Notes: generated by a model not told the origin, from the sequence alone. A DNA stretch of 64,000 nucleotides from Paramagnetospirillum marisnigri (GCF_001650715.1 NZ_LWQT01000046.1:1-64000); one strand, 5' to 3'. Positions 1 to 10,404 are shown, counted from the stretch's first letter. A program made the numbers and translations.

Positions 1-157
1 TGACGCCTCCGGGCGCTACGCACCCTACGCCATCATCCCCAGGCAAAAGCTGCTACACCACTCGACGGGACATGACCCTCCGTCGCCCCTGGCCAGGCAA
101 CATCAACCATGCTTCACTAACATTCGATCTGGAGCCGCCATTGGGGGCCGGTCAGGG

Positions 158-496
158 GTGCTCAACAACACCGGGACGGAGATGGCCGATGCCATGGGAA
201 CGCTGGCCGCCGTCATATTCGAGGTCACCACCCGTCTACGCGACAGTGCCTATTGTCTGAAGCAGGTGAATGCCATCTCCTCCGCTCTCAGGGAGCAGGC
301 CAAACGCCTGGCCGATACCGCTGGTGAGGTCGGGCCGGACGAAGAGGAACGCTGTGGGGCCATGCTGGGGCAGTTGGCGGAATGCTACACCATGGCGCGT
401 GAGCGTGAAACTCACCATTCCCAAGTGAATGGAGGGGCCTTTGTGCCGCATCAGGCAAGTGCAGGCACTTTTTCTGTCGATGATGCGCTATTCTGA
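158..496 (+). CDS. Hypothetical protein, 112 residues
   Basis: I do not recognise this protein. It is a small, mostly helical, acidic protein with a central stretch rich in Ala, Glu and Leu (residues about 15-90) and no signal peptide or membrane segment. The frame can start at the GTG at 158 or at the ATG at 182 (codon 9); neither has a strong ribosome-binding site, so the start is uncertain. A terminator-like hairpin follows its stop within 25 bases, which supports a real transcription unit. Nothing nearby hints at a function; the next gene is on the other strand and belongs to the secretion operon. Confidence 0.45.
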   Translation: MLNNTGTEMADAMGTLAAVIFEVTTRLRDSAYCLKQVNAISSALREQAKRLADTAGEVGPDEEERCGAMLGQLAECYTMARERETHHSQVNGGAFVPHQASAGTFSVDDALF

Positions 497-517
497 TATT
501 TCAAGTATTGCGGTAAT

Positions 518-550
518 GTTGTTGACGTTCTGTCAACAACTTCCTTTTAT
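518..550 (+). terminator. Hairpin terminator after the 112-residue gene
   Basis: A perfect 9-bp inverted repeat, GTTGTTGAC at 518-526 and GTCAACAAC at 532-540, with a 5-base loop, is followed by a T-rich tail (TTCCTTTTAT). The stem is only moderately GC-rich. It fits Rho-independent termination of the forward gene just upstream. An operator role for the palindrome is an alternative. Confidence 0.5.
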
Positions 551-785
551 GGCGTGAAATCGCCAGATGGTCCGATCCAAAACGGCCGCCAATTCAGATG
601 TATTCCGGCCACTCCCTGGGTGGCTGTTATTGCTGGACGTTCTGCAGCCAGGGACTCGACCGGACTGACCTTGCCGCCACTTCCAAGGACATGGCCAGGG
701 CCGCGCCCGATGAGATGTCGACCGGGATGAGACGCTTCAGTTTCCTCGGTTCGGAATGAGTGGGCAGCCGCTTGAGACTTCACGG

Positions 786-1511
786 CTAGGGACCGGCGGG
801 CGGTGCTAGCAGCACCTTTCCCGACATGCCGGCGGAGAGTTCGGGGAAATGGCCGCCGATGGTACCGGTGACCTTGACGGATTGGCTGACCGGGTCGATG
901 CGGGCGCCCACCCGCGTCAGCTTGACCGGGTAGGTCTTGGCGGTTTCGTCGATGGCGACCTGGAAACCATGGCCGGGCTTCAGCCATACCAGCCATTTGC
1001 TGGGCACCACGAAGTCCAGTTCCAGCATGGAATCGTCCAACACATCCAGCAGCGCCTGGCCCGGCTGGACGAACTGCTGGGAGCGCACCTTCTGTTCCAC
1101 CACCCGCCCCTCGAAGGGCGCGGGAATGGCGCATTTCCCGACCACGGTCCCGGCGGCAACGTCACGGGCGCGGGCCTTGTCGCGCTCGGCCAAGGCGACG
1201 TCGTTTTCAAGCTTGCCGATGGTCTGCAGTTCCAGAAGGCGGGCATTGACCGCCACGGTCTTTTCCGCCGCCGACAGCGCCGCCCTGGCCTCGGCCAGTT
1301 GCGCCCGCTGGATCGAGCAGTCGAAGGCGACCAGGATGTCGCCCTTGCGGAACCGCTCGCCCTCGCGCATGCCAATTCTTTCCACCTTGGCACCGATCTC
1401 GGCGGCCAGGGTGGTGAAGTCACGGGGGCTCAGCTGTGCCCGCAATTCCTGGGCCTGGGCGGGAAGCGCCCAAGCGAGCAGCAGGGCGATGGCCGGGGCG
1501 GCCCGTTTCAT
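786..1511 (-). CDS. HlyD/RND-type periplasmic adaptor subunit
   Basis: This 241-residue protein is a membrane-fusion (periplasmic adaptor) protein. It has a cleavable signal peptide (residues about 1-21, ending in AQAQ), a split biotinyl/lipoyl-like domain (about 35-65 and 125-160), a short helical hairpin between the halves, and a beta-barrel domain ending in the usual G-x-SGKV stretch. It is short compared with classical T1SS HlyD proteins and resembles RND-type adaptors, yet no RND pump is adjacent. The ATG overlaps the stop of the upstream TolC-like gene by 4 bases (ATGA), so the two are translationally coupled. It may bridge that outer-membrane channel to an inner-membrane exporter encoded elsewhere, possibly the ABC protein at 17267-21259. 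Confidence 0.85.
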   Translation of the reverse strand: MKRAAPAIALLLAWALPAQAQELRAQLSPRDFTTLAAEIGAKVERIGMREGERFRKGDILVAFDCSIQRAQLAEARAALSAAEKTVAVNARLLELQTIGKLENDVALAERDKARARDVAAGTVVGKCAIPAPFEGRVVEQKVRSQQFVQPGQALLDVLDDSMLELDFVVPSKWLVWLKPGHGFQVAIDETAKTYPVKLTRVGARIDPVSQSVKVTGTIGGHFPELSAGMSGKVLLAPPAGP

Positions 1512-3163
1512 CGCGATGGGGCCTGGGCCAGATCCCGGTTTTGCGCTCCGCTGCCCTCGGCATCGGATGGAGTGCCGTCATCCTGGCCGAGCCAGCGCCA
1601 CGACTGGCCTTGCGCCGTGGAAAACGCCCGTTCGGCCGGGGAGGGGGCGTGTGCCGCTCCCCATGCTTCCAACCGTAGCGCGATGGCCGCCGACAGGGCG
1701 CGCAGGTCATGGCTGGCGACATTATCCGGCATCAGGTCGTGGCCGATACTGGCCTGCATCCGGGCATAGGCCTGCTCGACCTGGGCATAGGTCTGGAACC
1801 GGCGCAGGGCGGAGGCGATGGCCGAGGCGCGTCCCGCCACCCGTTCCAGCATGCCCTGGGCATCATTGGCGGTCCTGGCCTCGGACAGTTCGAACAGGCG
1901 CCTGTCCACCTTCCACAACTCGTCCGACTGGTCGAACTGGCTGATGGAATTCCTGAATTGCCGCTCGGAGACATGCACCTGGGCCAGCACCGCCATGCGA
2001 AGCGCCAGGCGCCGGGCCTTGGCCACGTCCTCGTTGGTTTCGGCGTATTTGATGGCGTCGGGACCGCTGATCAGGTTCATCAGGTTCCACGACAGCTTGG
2101 CACCGGCCTCGTACCAGTGATTGGCCATCAGGAACGAGTTATGATCATAGTTCCGGCTGGCCGAGAAGGTGATGCCGGGAAACAGCCGGACGATGGCCTT
2201 GCGGGTGTCGTCCGCCGCCACGCGGGCCAGATAACCCTGCTCGCGCAGGTCGGCATTGCCGGAGAAGGCCAGTTCCTCCATGCGCTCCAGATTCAGGTCC
2301 CAGGCGGGAGTCTTCAGGTCCCTGGGCACCTCCAACGCCAGCTTGGTGCCGGGCGGCGCATTGATCAGCGCCGCCAGTTCGATCTCGGCGGTGGACAACT
2401 CCTGCTGGATGGCGGTCAGTTGGCGCAGGGTCTCCAGCAGGCTCTTCTGGTAGCGCAGGGATTCGGATGGGGCCTTCAGGTTCTCGCGCTCCACCGTCCT
2501 GGCCCGCTCCAGCGCCACCTTGGCCTCGGAAACGGCGGTGCCCACCTCGGCCATGAGTTCCTGATGCGCGGCGGCGCGCCAGAAGGCGAAGCGCACGTCC
2601 TGCACCAGAGTGTGCACCGCCTTGCGCTTCCGCTCCGAAGCGATCAGGGCGCGGTCGGCGTTCTGCTTGGCGGTGAAATAGGACAGGCCGAAATCCAGCA
2701 CGTTCCACGACAGTCCCAGATCGGCGGTATAGTTGTCGCGATCCGCCGAATAGGTCGGGTTCGAACTGCTGGTGGTCTGGGTGTAGAGATCGCGCGAACG
2801 GGTGGCGTTGGGCTCGGAGCGGCTGGTGAAATTGCCGCTGGCCACCAGCCTGGGCAGCATGTCCCAGCGGTCGATATCGGTCTGGCCCAGGGCCTGGGCC
2901 TCTTCCATGATCTTGGCGCGACGGTCCAGATTGTACTTCAACGCCCGGGCGATGGCCTCCGACACGGTCAAGGGAGCGGTCAGCGCCTCGCCCGACTTGA
3001 ACATGTCGACGCGGTCATCCTTGGCGCTTTGGCTCAGTTGCTCGGGCGTGAACGGCTTGGGGGCCACGGCGCAGGCGGCCAGAAGCGCCACCATGGAGAC
3101 GGAGGCCAGAAGATTCCTGGCACCAGACGCAGACAAAACCATGACCATTCCCCTCATGCTCAC
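1508..3163 (-). CDS. TolC-family outer membrane efflux/secretion protein
   Basis: This 551-residue outer-membrane factor should form the exit duct of a secretion or efflux complex. The N-terminus carries a hydrophobic signal with a lipobox (LLAAC, Cys near residue 31), so the mature protein is probably a lipoprotein like OprM/NodT. The two long alpha-helical repeats typical of the family follow (about 70-290 and 300-480). The stop of the giant exoprotein gene and the GTG start used here overlap as GTGA; an ATG lies two codons further in. Order and overlaps (exoprotein, TolC, HlyD) indicate one operon in which the channel is dedicated to export of the adjacent giant protein. Confidence 0.85.
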   Translation of the reverse strand: MSMRGMVMVLSASGARNLLASVSMVALLAACAVAPKPFTPEQLSQSAKDDRVDMFKSGEALTAPLTVSEAIARALKYNLDRRAKIMEEAQALGQTDIDRWDMLPRLVASGNFTSRSEPNATRSRDLYTQTTSSSNPTYSADRDNYTADLGLSWNVLDFGLSYFTAKQNADRALIASERKRKAVHTLVQDVRFAFWRAAAHQELMAEVGTAVSEAKVALERARTVERENLKAPSESLRYQKSLLETLRQLTAIQQELSTAEIELAALINAPPGTKLALEVPRDLKTPAWDLNLERMEELAFSGNADLREQGYLARVAADDTRKAIVRLFPGITFSASRNYDHNSFLMANHWYEAGAKLSWNLMNLISGPDAIKYAETNEDVAKARRLALRMAVLAQVHVSERQFRNSISQFDQSDELWKVDRRLFELSEARTANDAQGMLERVAGRASAIASALRRFQTYAQVEQAYARMQASIGHDLMPDNVASHDLRALSAAIALRLEAWGAAHAPSPAERAFSTAQGQSWRWLGQDDGTPSDAEGSGAQNRDLAQAPSR

Positions 3164-6100
3164 GCGGCCTTGCCGCTGTGCTTCAATCCAAACAGGGCGG
3201 CCTGCTTGGCCAGACGTGCCTCCTGGCTCAGTTCCCGCAACTGGCTGGTCAGGCCGGGACGGCCCACCGGCCTGACCGCCGCCTGCTTGACGCCATCCCG
3301 GAACGGCGCCGCGCCGGTCTGCCCCGGCGCCCCCTGGGGCTGGCCCTCGCCCTGGGGTTGGGGCGCCTCGGCTTCCCCGGTCTCCCCGACCACCACCTTG
3401 AAGGTCTGCACCGCTTCGCGGCCCTCGGCATCACGGGCGACAACGCGGATCACCACCTCGCCCTTGAAGCCGGGCGGCGGCGTGCCCTCGAACGAACCGG
3501 TCTTGGGGTTGAAACTGATCCAGCCGGGCAAGGCCGATCCGTTGGCTTGCAGCGCCGTCAGCGCCACCGACGCGTCCGCGTTGCTATGAGCGAAGGCTCC
3601 GGCTGGGATGGCAATGGACACGCGCCCCCCCACGGCGACCACCGTGTCGCGCATGGGGGCCGCGATCACCAGGGTCTCGCCACCACCCGTCGGCTTGGCG
3701 GCAACCGCCAGTTGGAAGGGGCTGGATGGAGGACTGGCCGGTGCGGTCGGAATCGCCGGTGCCGTGGACGACTGTGCCGGTTGCGGCGCGGGAACATCCA
3801 CGGTGATGGACGTCATCGGGGCGGTCTGGCGCACCACCGTCGTCAATGTCGGCGCGATTCCCCCGTCACTGGCGGGGGGAGCCTGCGCCGGAAGCGAAGG
3901 CGGCGGTGGCGGCGGCGGCGGGGAGGGGGGCGGAGCCGCCACGGGCGCCGACTGAACCGTGATGGTCAGGCTCTTGCTTGCCGTGGCTCCGGCGCCATCG
4001 GTCGCCGTGATGGTCACCGCGCCGCCACCCGCCGAAATCGGATGGCCGGAAATCCGGCCGGTCTGGGGGTTGATGGACAATCCTGCGGGCAATCCCGTGG
4101 CACTGAAGGTCAGCGTGTCCCCGGCATCGGCGTCCGAGAACGTGCCGTTGGGAAGCGGGTAGCTGTAAGCCGATCCCACCTGCCCCATCGGCGGCGAAAG
4201 CAACACGCCCGTAGCCGTGGGGGGAGCGTTCACCGAAATGGTGGCGCTGACCGTGCCGCCGCCCAAGCCGCCATCATTGGCCGCCTTGGATGCCTGGGCG
4301 GTGAAGCCGCCATTGCCGCCGCCGACGGGAGTGAACTTCAGTCCGGCATTGCCCTCGGCGAAGGTGATGAAGGTGCCGTTGGTTATTTGGATGATGCCGT
4401 CATTCTTGTAGAGCGTGCCGCCGGTGATGCCGGTGATCTTGAAGTGGGAGACTTCGGCGCCATCCACCAGATTGCGGCTGAGCACCAACCCGGTCGAGGT
4501 CTGGATGTTGGGCGCGCCGCTGGCATTGGTCACGCTGGGCGTATCGGCGACGGGGCTCAACGTAATGTTGCTGGTCGCGGTTGATCCGCCCAGGCCGCCA
4601 TCGGCAGTGCTGGTGGATCCCTGTACGGTGAAGGCGCCATTGCCCCCGGTGGTGGCATTGCGGTTGGCGGTGGGGCGGAAATAGACGTTGGTAGTCGCTC
4701 CGGCGCTGGCGATGAAACTGCCGTTGGTGATGGCCTGGGTATAGGCCGCGTCGGAATAGAGCGTGCCGCCGGTGATGCCGGTAATCTTGTAATGGCTGGT
4801 TTCCGCCCCGTCCCCGGCCGCACGGGTGATGGCGATGGCGCTGGAATCGGTATCTTCGGTCACCGTCGGGTTGGCGACGGTTGGTGTGTCGGCGGTTGCG
4901 GATACCGTGATGGTCGATGTGACCGCCGAGCCTGTGTTGCTATCACTGTCGCGAGCGACAAAAGTTATGGTGCGTGCCGTGGTGTTGGGGGACTCCGTGG
5001 TGTTGTTGAAACGGGCGGCCTTCAACAGTGTCAGGTAGTCGGCTTTGGCGCCCGATCCCGACAAGGTCAGCACCGAGCTTGATGTGTAGGTCACCGTGAT
5101 GCCATTCATGGTGACACCGTCAGCCCAGCCGTTGAGGCTGAGGATGTCGCCGCTCTGGGCATTGGTCAGGGTGATGACCGCCTGAGTGAGATTGGTGCCG
5201 TCATCTGTCAGGGTGGCGTCGCTATCGATGATGGACAGATTGCCATTGTTCTCGGTGAAGGCGTCGGTATAACCGCCATTGGTGCCACCCGAGGAATCGT
5301 CGCCGTCCAGATCGATGATCGGGGCGCGGATCAACGCCACGCTGACATTCTGATTGCTTGACGTGCCGACGCCGTCATTGACCGTCACCCGCACGGTGCG
5401 CGACGCGGTGTTGACGGTACTGGCATCGCTGTTGCGGTAGGTCAGTGCCCGCACCAGCGCTTGCACTGCGGTGGGGGAACTGTTGGCGTTCAGGCTGACC
5501 AGCAGACTATTTCCTGACGAACCGCCGCTATAGGTGCCCAAGGGGGTACCTTCATACGTGATGGTGCTGCCCGAGACGCCGATCTGGCCGACCCCGGTTC
5601 CCTGATTGGCTATGCCCAGCACGTCCTCGGCCGTCTGGCCGTTCGCGATGATGGAGACGGTGACGTTGCCGCCGTTGAAATTGGTGTTGTCGAGGTCTGC
5701 GACCGTGGCGTTGCCAGCCCCGTCCAGGGCGACCGCAGCACCGCCGACGCTGTAGCTGACGGTATCGCCGTTCATATTGGTCAGCGTCGGCACGTCGTTG
5801 ACGGCGGTGATGGTGACGGCCGAGGCAGTGTTGATGGTGGTGCTGGCGATGCCGCTGTTGGCGGTGCCACCGGAATCGGAGACCGACACCAGGGTGATCG
5901 TACGCCCCCCATCGGTTGTCGGCTTTTCGGAGCTGCTCAGGTAACCGAGGGCGTTCAGATAGGCCTGCCAGTTGGCGGCGGTGGTGGCCTTGGTCAGCGT
6001 CACTGTCGCCGTCGATCCGCTCATGGACACCGAATAGCCGATAGTATTGGCCGATGTGGTGCCGTTGGTGCCGTTGGTCAGCGTGATCTGTTCGCTATCG

Positions 6101-9100
6101 AGAACCAGCTTCTCGGCGCTGCCGTCGAACAGGTTGCCGACCGTCACCACCACCGAATTGATGGTCTGGCCGGATTCGATGGTGGACAGGCTGGCGCCGG
6201 AAAACAGCGTCTGGGCCGCCCCGTTTTCGGTATAGGTCGGGTTCGAGGCGGTAATCGATCCGGTGGGGGCGTCGTTTACCCCCGTTACCGTCACCGTGGT
6301 AGAGCCGGTGGCGGTCTTGACCCCGCCCGAGCCTTGCGCGGCGGCGGAGTTGCCATCGCTGAAGGTCCAGTTCAACTGGACGCTGGCGGTGGGGTCGTCG
6401 GATGAATTGGAGTATCGGATCGATTGCAGCGCCTCGTTGATTTGGGCCTGGGTGGCATTGGCCCCGAAGGTCAGCAGCAAGGTTCCCGACGAATTGGTGG
6501 TCACCGTGCCGATGGTAACCCCCGACAGCGTTAAATTGCCGCTTTCGGTCAAGGCGCCCAGATTACCGGAGGCGGTGAAGACGTCCTGGATGCTGGCGCC
6601 GCCGTTTCGGGCAATGGTCAGGGTGGTGCCGCTGAAATTGTTGCCCAACTCGGCGTCCGCCACGGTGACGTCGGCGTCCAGAATCACCGCGGCGCCGCCT
6701 TCGGTAAAGGCGGGCGCGCCGTTCAGGTTGGTAAAGGCCGGGGCGTCGTTGACCGGGTTGACAGTGATGGAAAAGGGGGTCGAGCCGATGGTGCCGCCCG
6801 CGCCGTCGGCCACCGTGAAGGTGAAGCTGTCGGACGTGGTCTCGCCGCCATTGTGGGTATAGGTGATGGCGCTGTTGGCGATGTCGGTCTGGGTGAAGGT
6901 GCTGCCGCTGCTCATCGCCGCGCCATACTTGTAAAGCGTGCCGTTGGCCGGCGCCGTGCCCACCGTCAGGGTGCGGTTGCCGGCGGCGCTCTCGGCATCG
7001 GAAATCGACAGGGCCGCCGAGCCGATGGTGGCGGAGGCCCCCTCGTTCAAGGTCAGGCCGGCATTGGTGCCCACCGTCGGCGCATCGTTGGCGCCGTTGA
7101 TGGTGATGACCAGGACGGCGGTGTCGGTGAGGCTGCCATCCGAAACGGTGTAATTGTAAGAATCGGTCACGGTCTGGCCGGCGGCCAGCGAGTTGACAGC
7201 GGTCTCGTCGACCACATAGGTGTAGGTGCCGTCGGCATTGAGCGTCAGCGAGCCATTGGCGCCGGCCAGCGCCTGGCCTACCGTGCCGGCGGTGCCCGCG
7301 CCTTCCATATTGCCGCCCCGCACCGCCGTCACCGTCCTGGTCGCGCCCGTATCGGGGTCGGTATCGTTGGTGATGACATTGCCGGTGGCGTTGGAACCCG
7401 CTGCCGTGCCGGTCTCGGTGCCGGAACCGGTGTCGTTGACCGCCGTTGGGGCGTCGTTGGCGCCGATGATGTTGACGCTATAGGTCCGTGTCGTCGACGC
7501 GGAGCCGTCCGACACCGAGACGGTGAAACTGTCGGTCACGGCGCCCGTGGTCGCGTTGATCTGGGCGTTGCCGGGGACGTAAACATAAGAGCCGTCGCTG
7601 CTCTTGACGTACAAGGTGCCGTAAGTTCCGGCCTTGGATACGTCGTAGGCAGTGCCTCCGACATTTGTCGAGCCGCCAGTGGTACCGCCCGTAATGTCAT
7701 AGGTCAGCGTGGTACCGGTATCGACATCGGCCCCAGACAGGGTTCCGGTAATGTTGCTGAAACTGTCATTGGCCGAGCTGTCGGTATAGCTGCCGGTCGA
7801 TGGTGCCATCAGCGTCGGAGCGTCATTGACGGGGGTGAGGGAAATGGTGGATGTCGCGCTTGCCCCCCCCAGGCCGCCATCGGCATTACTGGTGGAAGCC
7901 TGGACGGTAAACGCGCCATTGCCTCCCGAAGAGGAATTACGGTTGGCGGTGGGACGGAAATAGACGTTGGTGGTGGCACCCCCGCTGGTGATGAAATCGC
8001 CGTTCGTGATGGCCTGGGTGTAGGCCGCATCGGAATAGAGCGTTCCACCGATGATGCCGGTGATCTTGTAGTGGGTAACCTCGGCGCCATCCACCGCATT
8101 CCGGCTGATGGCGATGGCGCCGGAATCGGTATCCTCGGCCACTGTCGGGCTGGCGATTCCAGCTGTATTGGCTCGCGCCGGCGAAATAATCCTGCCGCTC
8201 AGCCCCCAAACACTGCTGTCTGATGCCGCGTTCAACTCGCGCCACGAAACGGCAACGTTGCCATCCGCCAACAGTGCTATTTTGGCTCGCTCTTGCCACC
8301 CCTGGGCACTAGAGTTGACAAGCAGCTCACTTCCAACCTTCGCGCTATTCGCATCAAAAAACTGCGCTCTTATCGCCGACGCATCTCCGTCGCCGCCGCC
8401 TTGGTAGCCGATAGACTCATTGTTGGGGCCTGTGGCAGACTCGCCATCCGTCCAAAATGCGACAAACCCACCATTTTGGGTTCCGACTAATGTTGGCCAG
8501 TCCTGATTCCCCTGGGCCGCTGTATTCACAACGAACCCTGCGCCCACTTTCGCCCCGGAGGATGAAACGACCTGCCCATGCAACCTGAAATAAGAGTCAT
8601 CGACGCCATCCGAATCTGATCCAGGCGCTCCATCGGCCCAGTCACGCCAGACGACGACATATCCACCACCAACAAGCGACGTGATCTGGGGCTTCTCCTG
8701 ACTTCCCTGAGAATCCCAGGAACTAAGGAGCAATTCGGTCCCAACTTTTTGTCCGGTAGCATCAAATAGCTGGGAACGAATTCCCGGTGAATTGCCATCC
8801 CCGCCACCGGAGTTGTGGAGACCAATCTGTAAAGGCCACTCAGTCTCAATGTGTGAGAACGCGCCGTCAACCCACGTCACGGCAAATCCTCCACCTGTTA
8901 GAGCGGTGATTTGCTGGTAATCTTGATTGCCAGCCGCAGTCGTATTAACGGAAAATTCCGCACCAATTTTTGTGCCTGCCGCGGAAATTATCTGCCCTCT
9001 TAGTCTGTATGCACTGTTGTCTACACTAAGCGGATCGCCTTCGTCAGTCCAATCTCTCCATGCGACAACGAACGAGCCATTGCTTAGTGCCGCAATCTTA

Positions 9101-10404
9101 GGATGATCCTGATCGCCGGCCAGCAGCGAGTTAACCAATAGCTCGGAGCCAACTTTTGCCCCGGACGTGTCAAAAATTTGGCATCTTATGGCACTTAAGC
9201 TGCCGTCCCCTCCACCTTGGTTTCCTAGAGATTCATAATAATCTCCCCATCCATATCCACCATCTTTCCAAGCAACCGCAAAGCATCCATTGCTCAGCGT
9301 CGCAATGACAGCCTCATCCTGGTGGCCCGCCGTTGATGTATTTATTATAAATTCATTTCCGGACGATATCGTGGCTGATGGGTTGGCCGAGAAATCTGGC
9401 AATGTGAAAATCCGGCCAACCAGCCGATACCCAGAGGTGTCCGTGCCCTGGTCGCCATCGAAGTAGTCACGCCAGACAAATGCAACCTTATTATTTCCAA
9501 TATCCGTGACAATTGTCTTTGACTGAAATCCTTGAGTTGTTGAGTTTACCTGAAATTCAACGTGGGATGCGCCGGAATTGTAGAAATAATCAGCAACAAT
9601 ACGACCGTGACTTCCGTCACTATTCGTCTCGGTTCCATATGAGTTCTGGTTCAGGCTCCCGAGTGAAATCATTCCATCTTCATAAACGACAGCAAATCCA
9701 CTACTTCCAACCGTACATATTTGCGCATTATCTTGATTCCCAGGTTTGACGTCATTTACGGAAAGTTGAGGGGCGGCCGTAGCCGGCAGACTTAATATTC
9801 TATTTGCTTGCAGCGTCAATTCATCGACATCTATAATCCCATATCTTGCCTCAAGGTCGTCGTTTCCTCCGGATGCAGTGTCGCCGGTATCGTCCGTCGA
9901 CGCCGCCACATCCGCCCCGGTGATCAGGGCCAGGCGGCCGATGAAGGCGCCGCCGATGGCGCCCGATCCCACGTCGCAGCCATAGAGCAGGATGTCGCCA
10001 TCCGCCGACAGCGCTTGGCCGATGGCGGCCAGATCAGTGCCGCGCGGATCCAGGTTGGCGAGCGACAGCACGGCATCGCCCAATTGCACCTGTCCCTCGG
10101 CGCCATGGCTGATGACGTGGATGGCGTCGATATCGCTGCGCCCCTGCAGCAGATCGGCCATCTGGGACAGTCCGTCGCGGCCGGCATCGAGAACGTGGAC
10201 CTCGACCCCGGCCTTCAACCCGTCGATCAGGCTTTGGTAGTCCTGGACATGAGCATCGACGAAGGCGATCTCGGTGCGGGCAGCGGGGGCGGCAGGAGCT
10301 TCGGCCGCCGCCTCGGCGACCGCCTGGACCGCATCCGTCACCGCCGCGCCGTCGAACATGATGCGCGGTTCCAGGGCCACGATCATCGGCCGCTTGGAAG
10401 ACAT
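3160..10404 (-). CDS. Giant DUF4347/cadherin-like repeat exoprotein (adhesin-like)
   Basis: About 2,414 residues from the chosen start. The N-terminus has the LEPRIMFDGA motif and a DUF4347 domain (to about residue 200), the hallmark of large secreted repeat proteins of Gram-negative bacteria. Next come eight tandem repeats of about 70 residues with a core like G-x-Q-D followed by FAVxWxDG (about 210-745), then a long array of cadherin/VCBS-like domains with many VNDAPT linkers (about 745-2070). The C-terminus has an Ig-like putative-Ig domain, a proline-rich linker and another Ig-like domain. The frame extends 107 codons upstream, but that stretch looks non-coding; the ATG at 10404 directly precedes the family motif. 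Export is presumably by type I secretion with the downstream TolC and HlyD proteins. Adhesion is an inference from the domain type. Confidence 0.85.
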   Translation of the reverse strand: MSSKRPMIVALEPRIMFDGAAVTDAVQAVAEAAAEAPAAPAARTEIAFVDAHVQDYQSLIDGLKAGVEVHVLDAGRDGLSQMADLLQGRSDIDAIHVISHGAEGQVQLGDAVLSLANLDPRGTDLAAIGQALSADGDILLYGCDVGSGAIGGAFIGRLALITGADVAASTDDTGDTASGGNDDLEARYGIIDVDELTLQANRILSLPATAAPQLSVNDVKPGNQDNAQICTVGSSGFAVVYEDGMISLGSLNQNSYGTETNSDGSHGRIVADYFYNSGASHVEFQVNSTTQGFQSKTIVTDIGNNKVAFVWRDYFDGDQGTDTSGYRLVGRIFTLPDFSANPSATISSGNEFIINTSTAGHQDEAVIATLSNGCFAVAWKDGGYGWGDYYESLGNQGGGDGSLSAIRCQIFDTSGAKVGSELLVNSLLAGDQDHPKIAALSNGSFVVAWRDWTDEGDPLSVDNSAYRLRGQIISAAGTKIGAEFSVNTTAAGNQDYQQITALTGGGFAVTWVDGAFSHIETEWPLQIGLHNSGGGDGNSPGIRSQLFDATGQKVGTELLLSSWDSQGSQEKPQITSLVGGGYVVVWRDWADGAPGSDSDGVDDSYFRLHGQVVSSSGAKVGAGFVVNTAAQGNQDWPTLVGTQNGGFVAFWTDGESATGPNNESIGYQGGGDGDASAIRAQFFDANSAKVGSELLVNSSAQGWQERAKIALLADGNVAVSWRELNAASDSSVWGLSGRIISPARANTAGIASPTVAEDTDSGAIAISRNAVDGAEVTHYKITGIIGGTLYSDAAYTQAITNGDFITSGGATTNVYFRPTANRNSSSGGNGAFTVQASTSNADGGLGGASATSTISLTPVNDAPTLMAPSTGSYTDSSANDSFSNITGTLSGADVDTGTTLTYDITGGTTGGSTNVGGTAYDVSKAGTYGTLYVKSSDGSYVYVPGNAQINATTGAVTDSFTVSVSDGSASTTRTYSVNIIGANDAPTAVNDTGSGTETGTAAGSNATGNVITNDTDPDTGATRTVTAVRGGNMEGAGTAGTVGQALAGANGSLTLNADGTYTYVVDETAVNSLAAGQTVTDSYNYTVSDGSLTDTAVLVITINGANDAPTVGTNAGLTLNEGASATIGSAALSISDAESAAGNRTLTVGTAPANGTLYKYGAAMSSGSTFTQTDIANSAITYTHNGGETTSDSFTFTVADGAGGTIGSTPFSITVNPVNDAPAFTNLNGAPAFTEGGAAVILDADVTVADAELGNNFSGTTLTIARNGGASIQDVFTASGNLGALTESGNLTLSGVTIGTVTTNSSGTLLLTFGANATQAQINEALQSIRYSNSSDDPTASVQLNWTFSDGNSAAAQGSGGVKTATGSTTVTVTGVNDAPTGSITASNPTYTENGAAQTLFSGASLSTIESGQTINSVVVTVGNLFDGSAEKLVLDSEQITLTNGTNGTTSANTIGYSVSMSGSTATVTLTKATTAANWQAYLNALGYLSSSEKPTTDGGRTITLVSVSDSGGTANSGIASTTINTASAVTITAVNDVPTLTNMNGDTVSYSVGGAAVALDGAGNATVADLDNTNFNGGNVTVSIIANGQTAEDVLGIANQGTGVGQIGVSGSTITYEGTPLGTYSGGSSGNSLLVSLNANSSPTAVQALVRALTYRNSDASTVNTASRTVRVTVNDGVGTSSNQNVSVALIRAPIIDLDGDDSSGGTNGGYTDAFTENNGNLSIIDSDATLTDDGTNLTQAVITLTNAQSGDILSLNGWADGVTMNGITVTYTSSSVLTLSGSGAKADYLTLLKAARFNNTTESPNTTARTITFVARDSDSNTGSAVTSTITVSATADTPTVANPTVTEDTDSSAIAITRAAGDGAETSHYKITGITGGTLYSDAAYTQAITNGSFIASAGATTNVYFRPTANRNATTGGNGAFTVQGSTSTADGGLGGSTATSNITLSPVADTPSVTNASGAPNIQTSTGLVLSRNLVDGAEVSHFKITGITGGTLYKNDGIIQITNGTFITFAEGNAGLKFTPVGGGNGGFTAQASKAANDGGLGGGTVSATISVNAPPTATGVLLSPPMGQVGSAYSYPLPNGTFSDADAGDTLTFSATGLPAGLSINPQTGRISGHPISAGGGAVTITATDGAGATASKSLTITVQSAPVAAPPPSPPPPPPPPSLPAQAPPASDGGIAPTLTTVVRQTAPMTSITVDVPAPQPAQSSTAPAIPTAPASPPSSPFQLAVAAKPTGGGETLVIAAPMRDTVVAVGGRVSIAIPAGAFAHSNADASVALTALQANGSALPGWISFNPKTGSFEGTPPPGFKGEVVIRVVARDAEGREAVQTFKVVVGETGEAEAPQPQGEGQPQGAPGQTGAAPFRDGVKQAAVRPVGRPGLTSQLRELSQEARLAKQAALFGLKHSGKAA
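8170..9780 (-). repeat. Eight tandem ~70-residue repeats inside the giant exoprotein
   Basis: Eight copies, with cores near 9740, 9525, 9320, 9110, 8925, 8705, 8505 and 8290, recur about every 200 bases. Each copy carries a G-[NHDSW]-Q-[DE] turn, a hydrophobic strand, and an aromatic-rich VxWxD element. They look like beta-propeller or beta-solenoid blades. The DNA here is visibly more AT-rich than the cadherin-like coding DNA on either side. Confidence 0.75.

Noticed and set aside
72-260. Forward frame of 62 codons near the left edge
   Set aside because: Overlaps the better-supported 158-496 frame, is short, and has no domain or clear start site.
547-1134. Reverse frame of 195 codons overlapping the HlyD gene
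   Set aside because: Shadow of the HlyD coding region; the part past it (547-785) has no domain or ribosome-binding site support.
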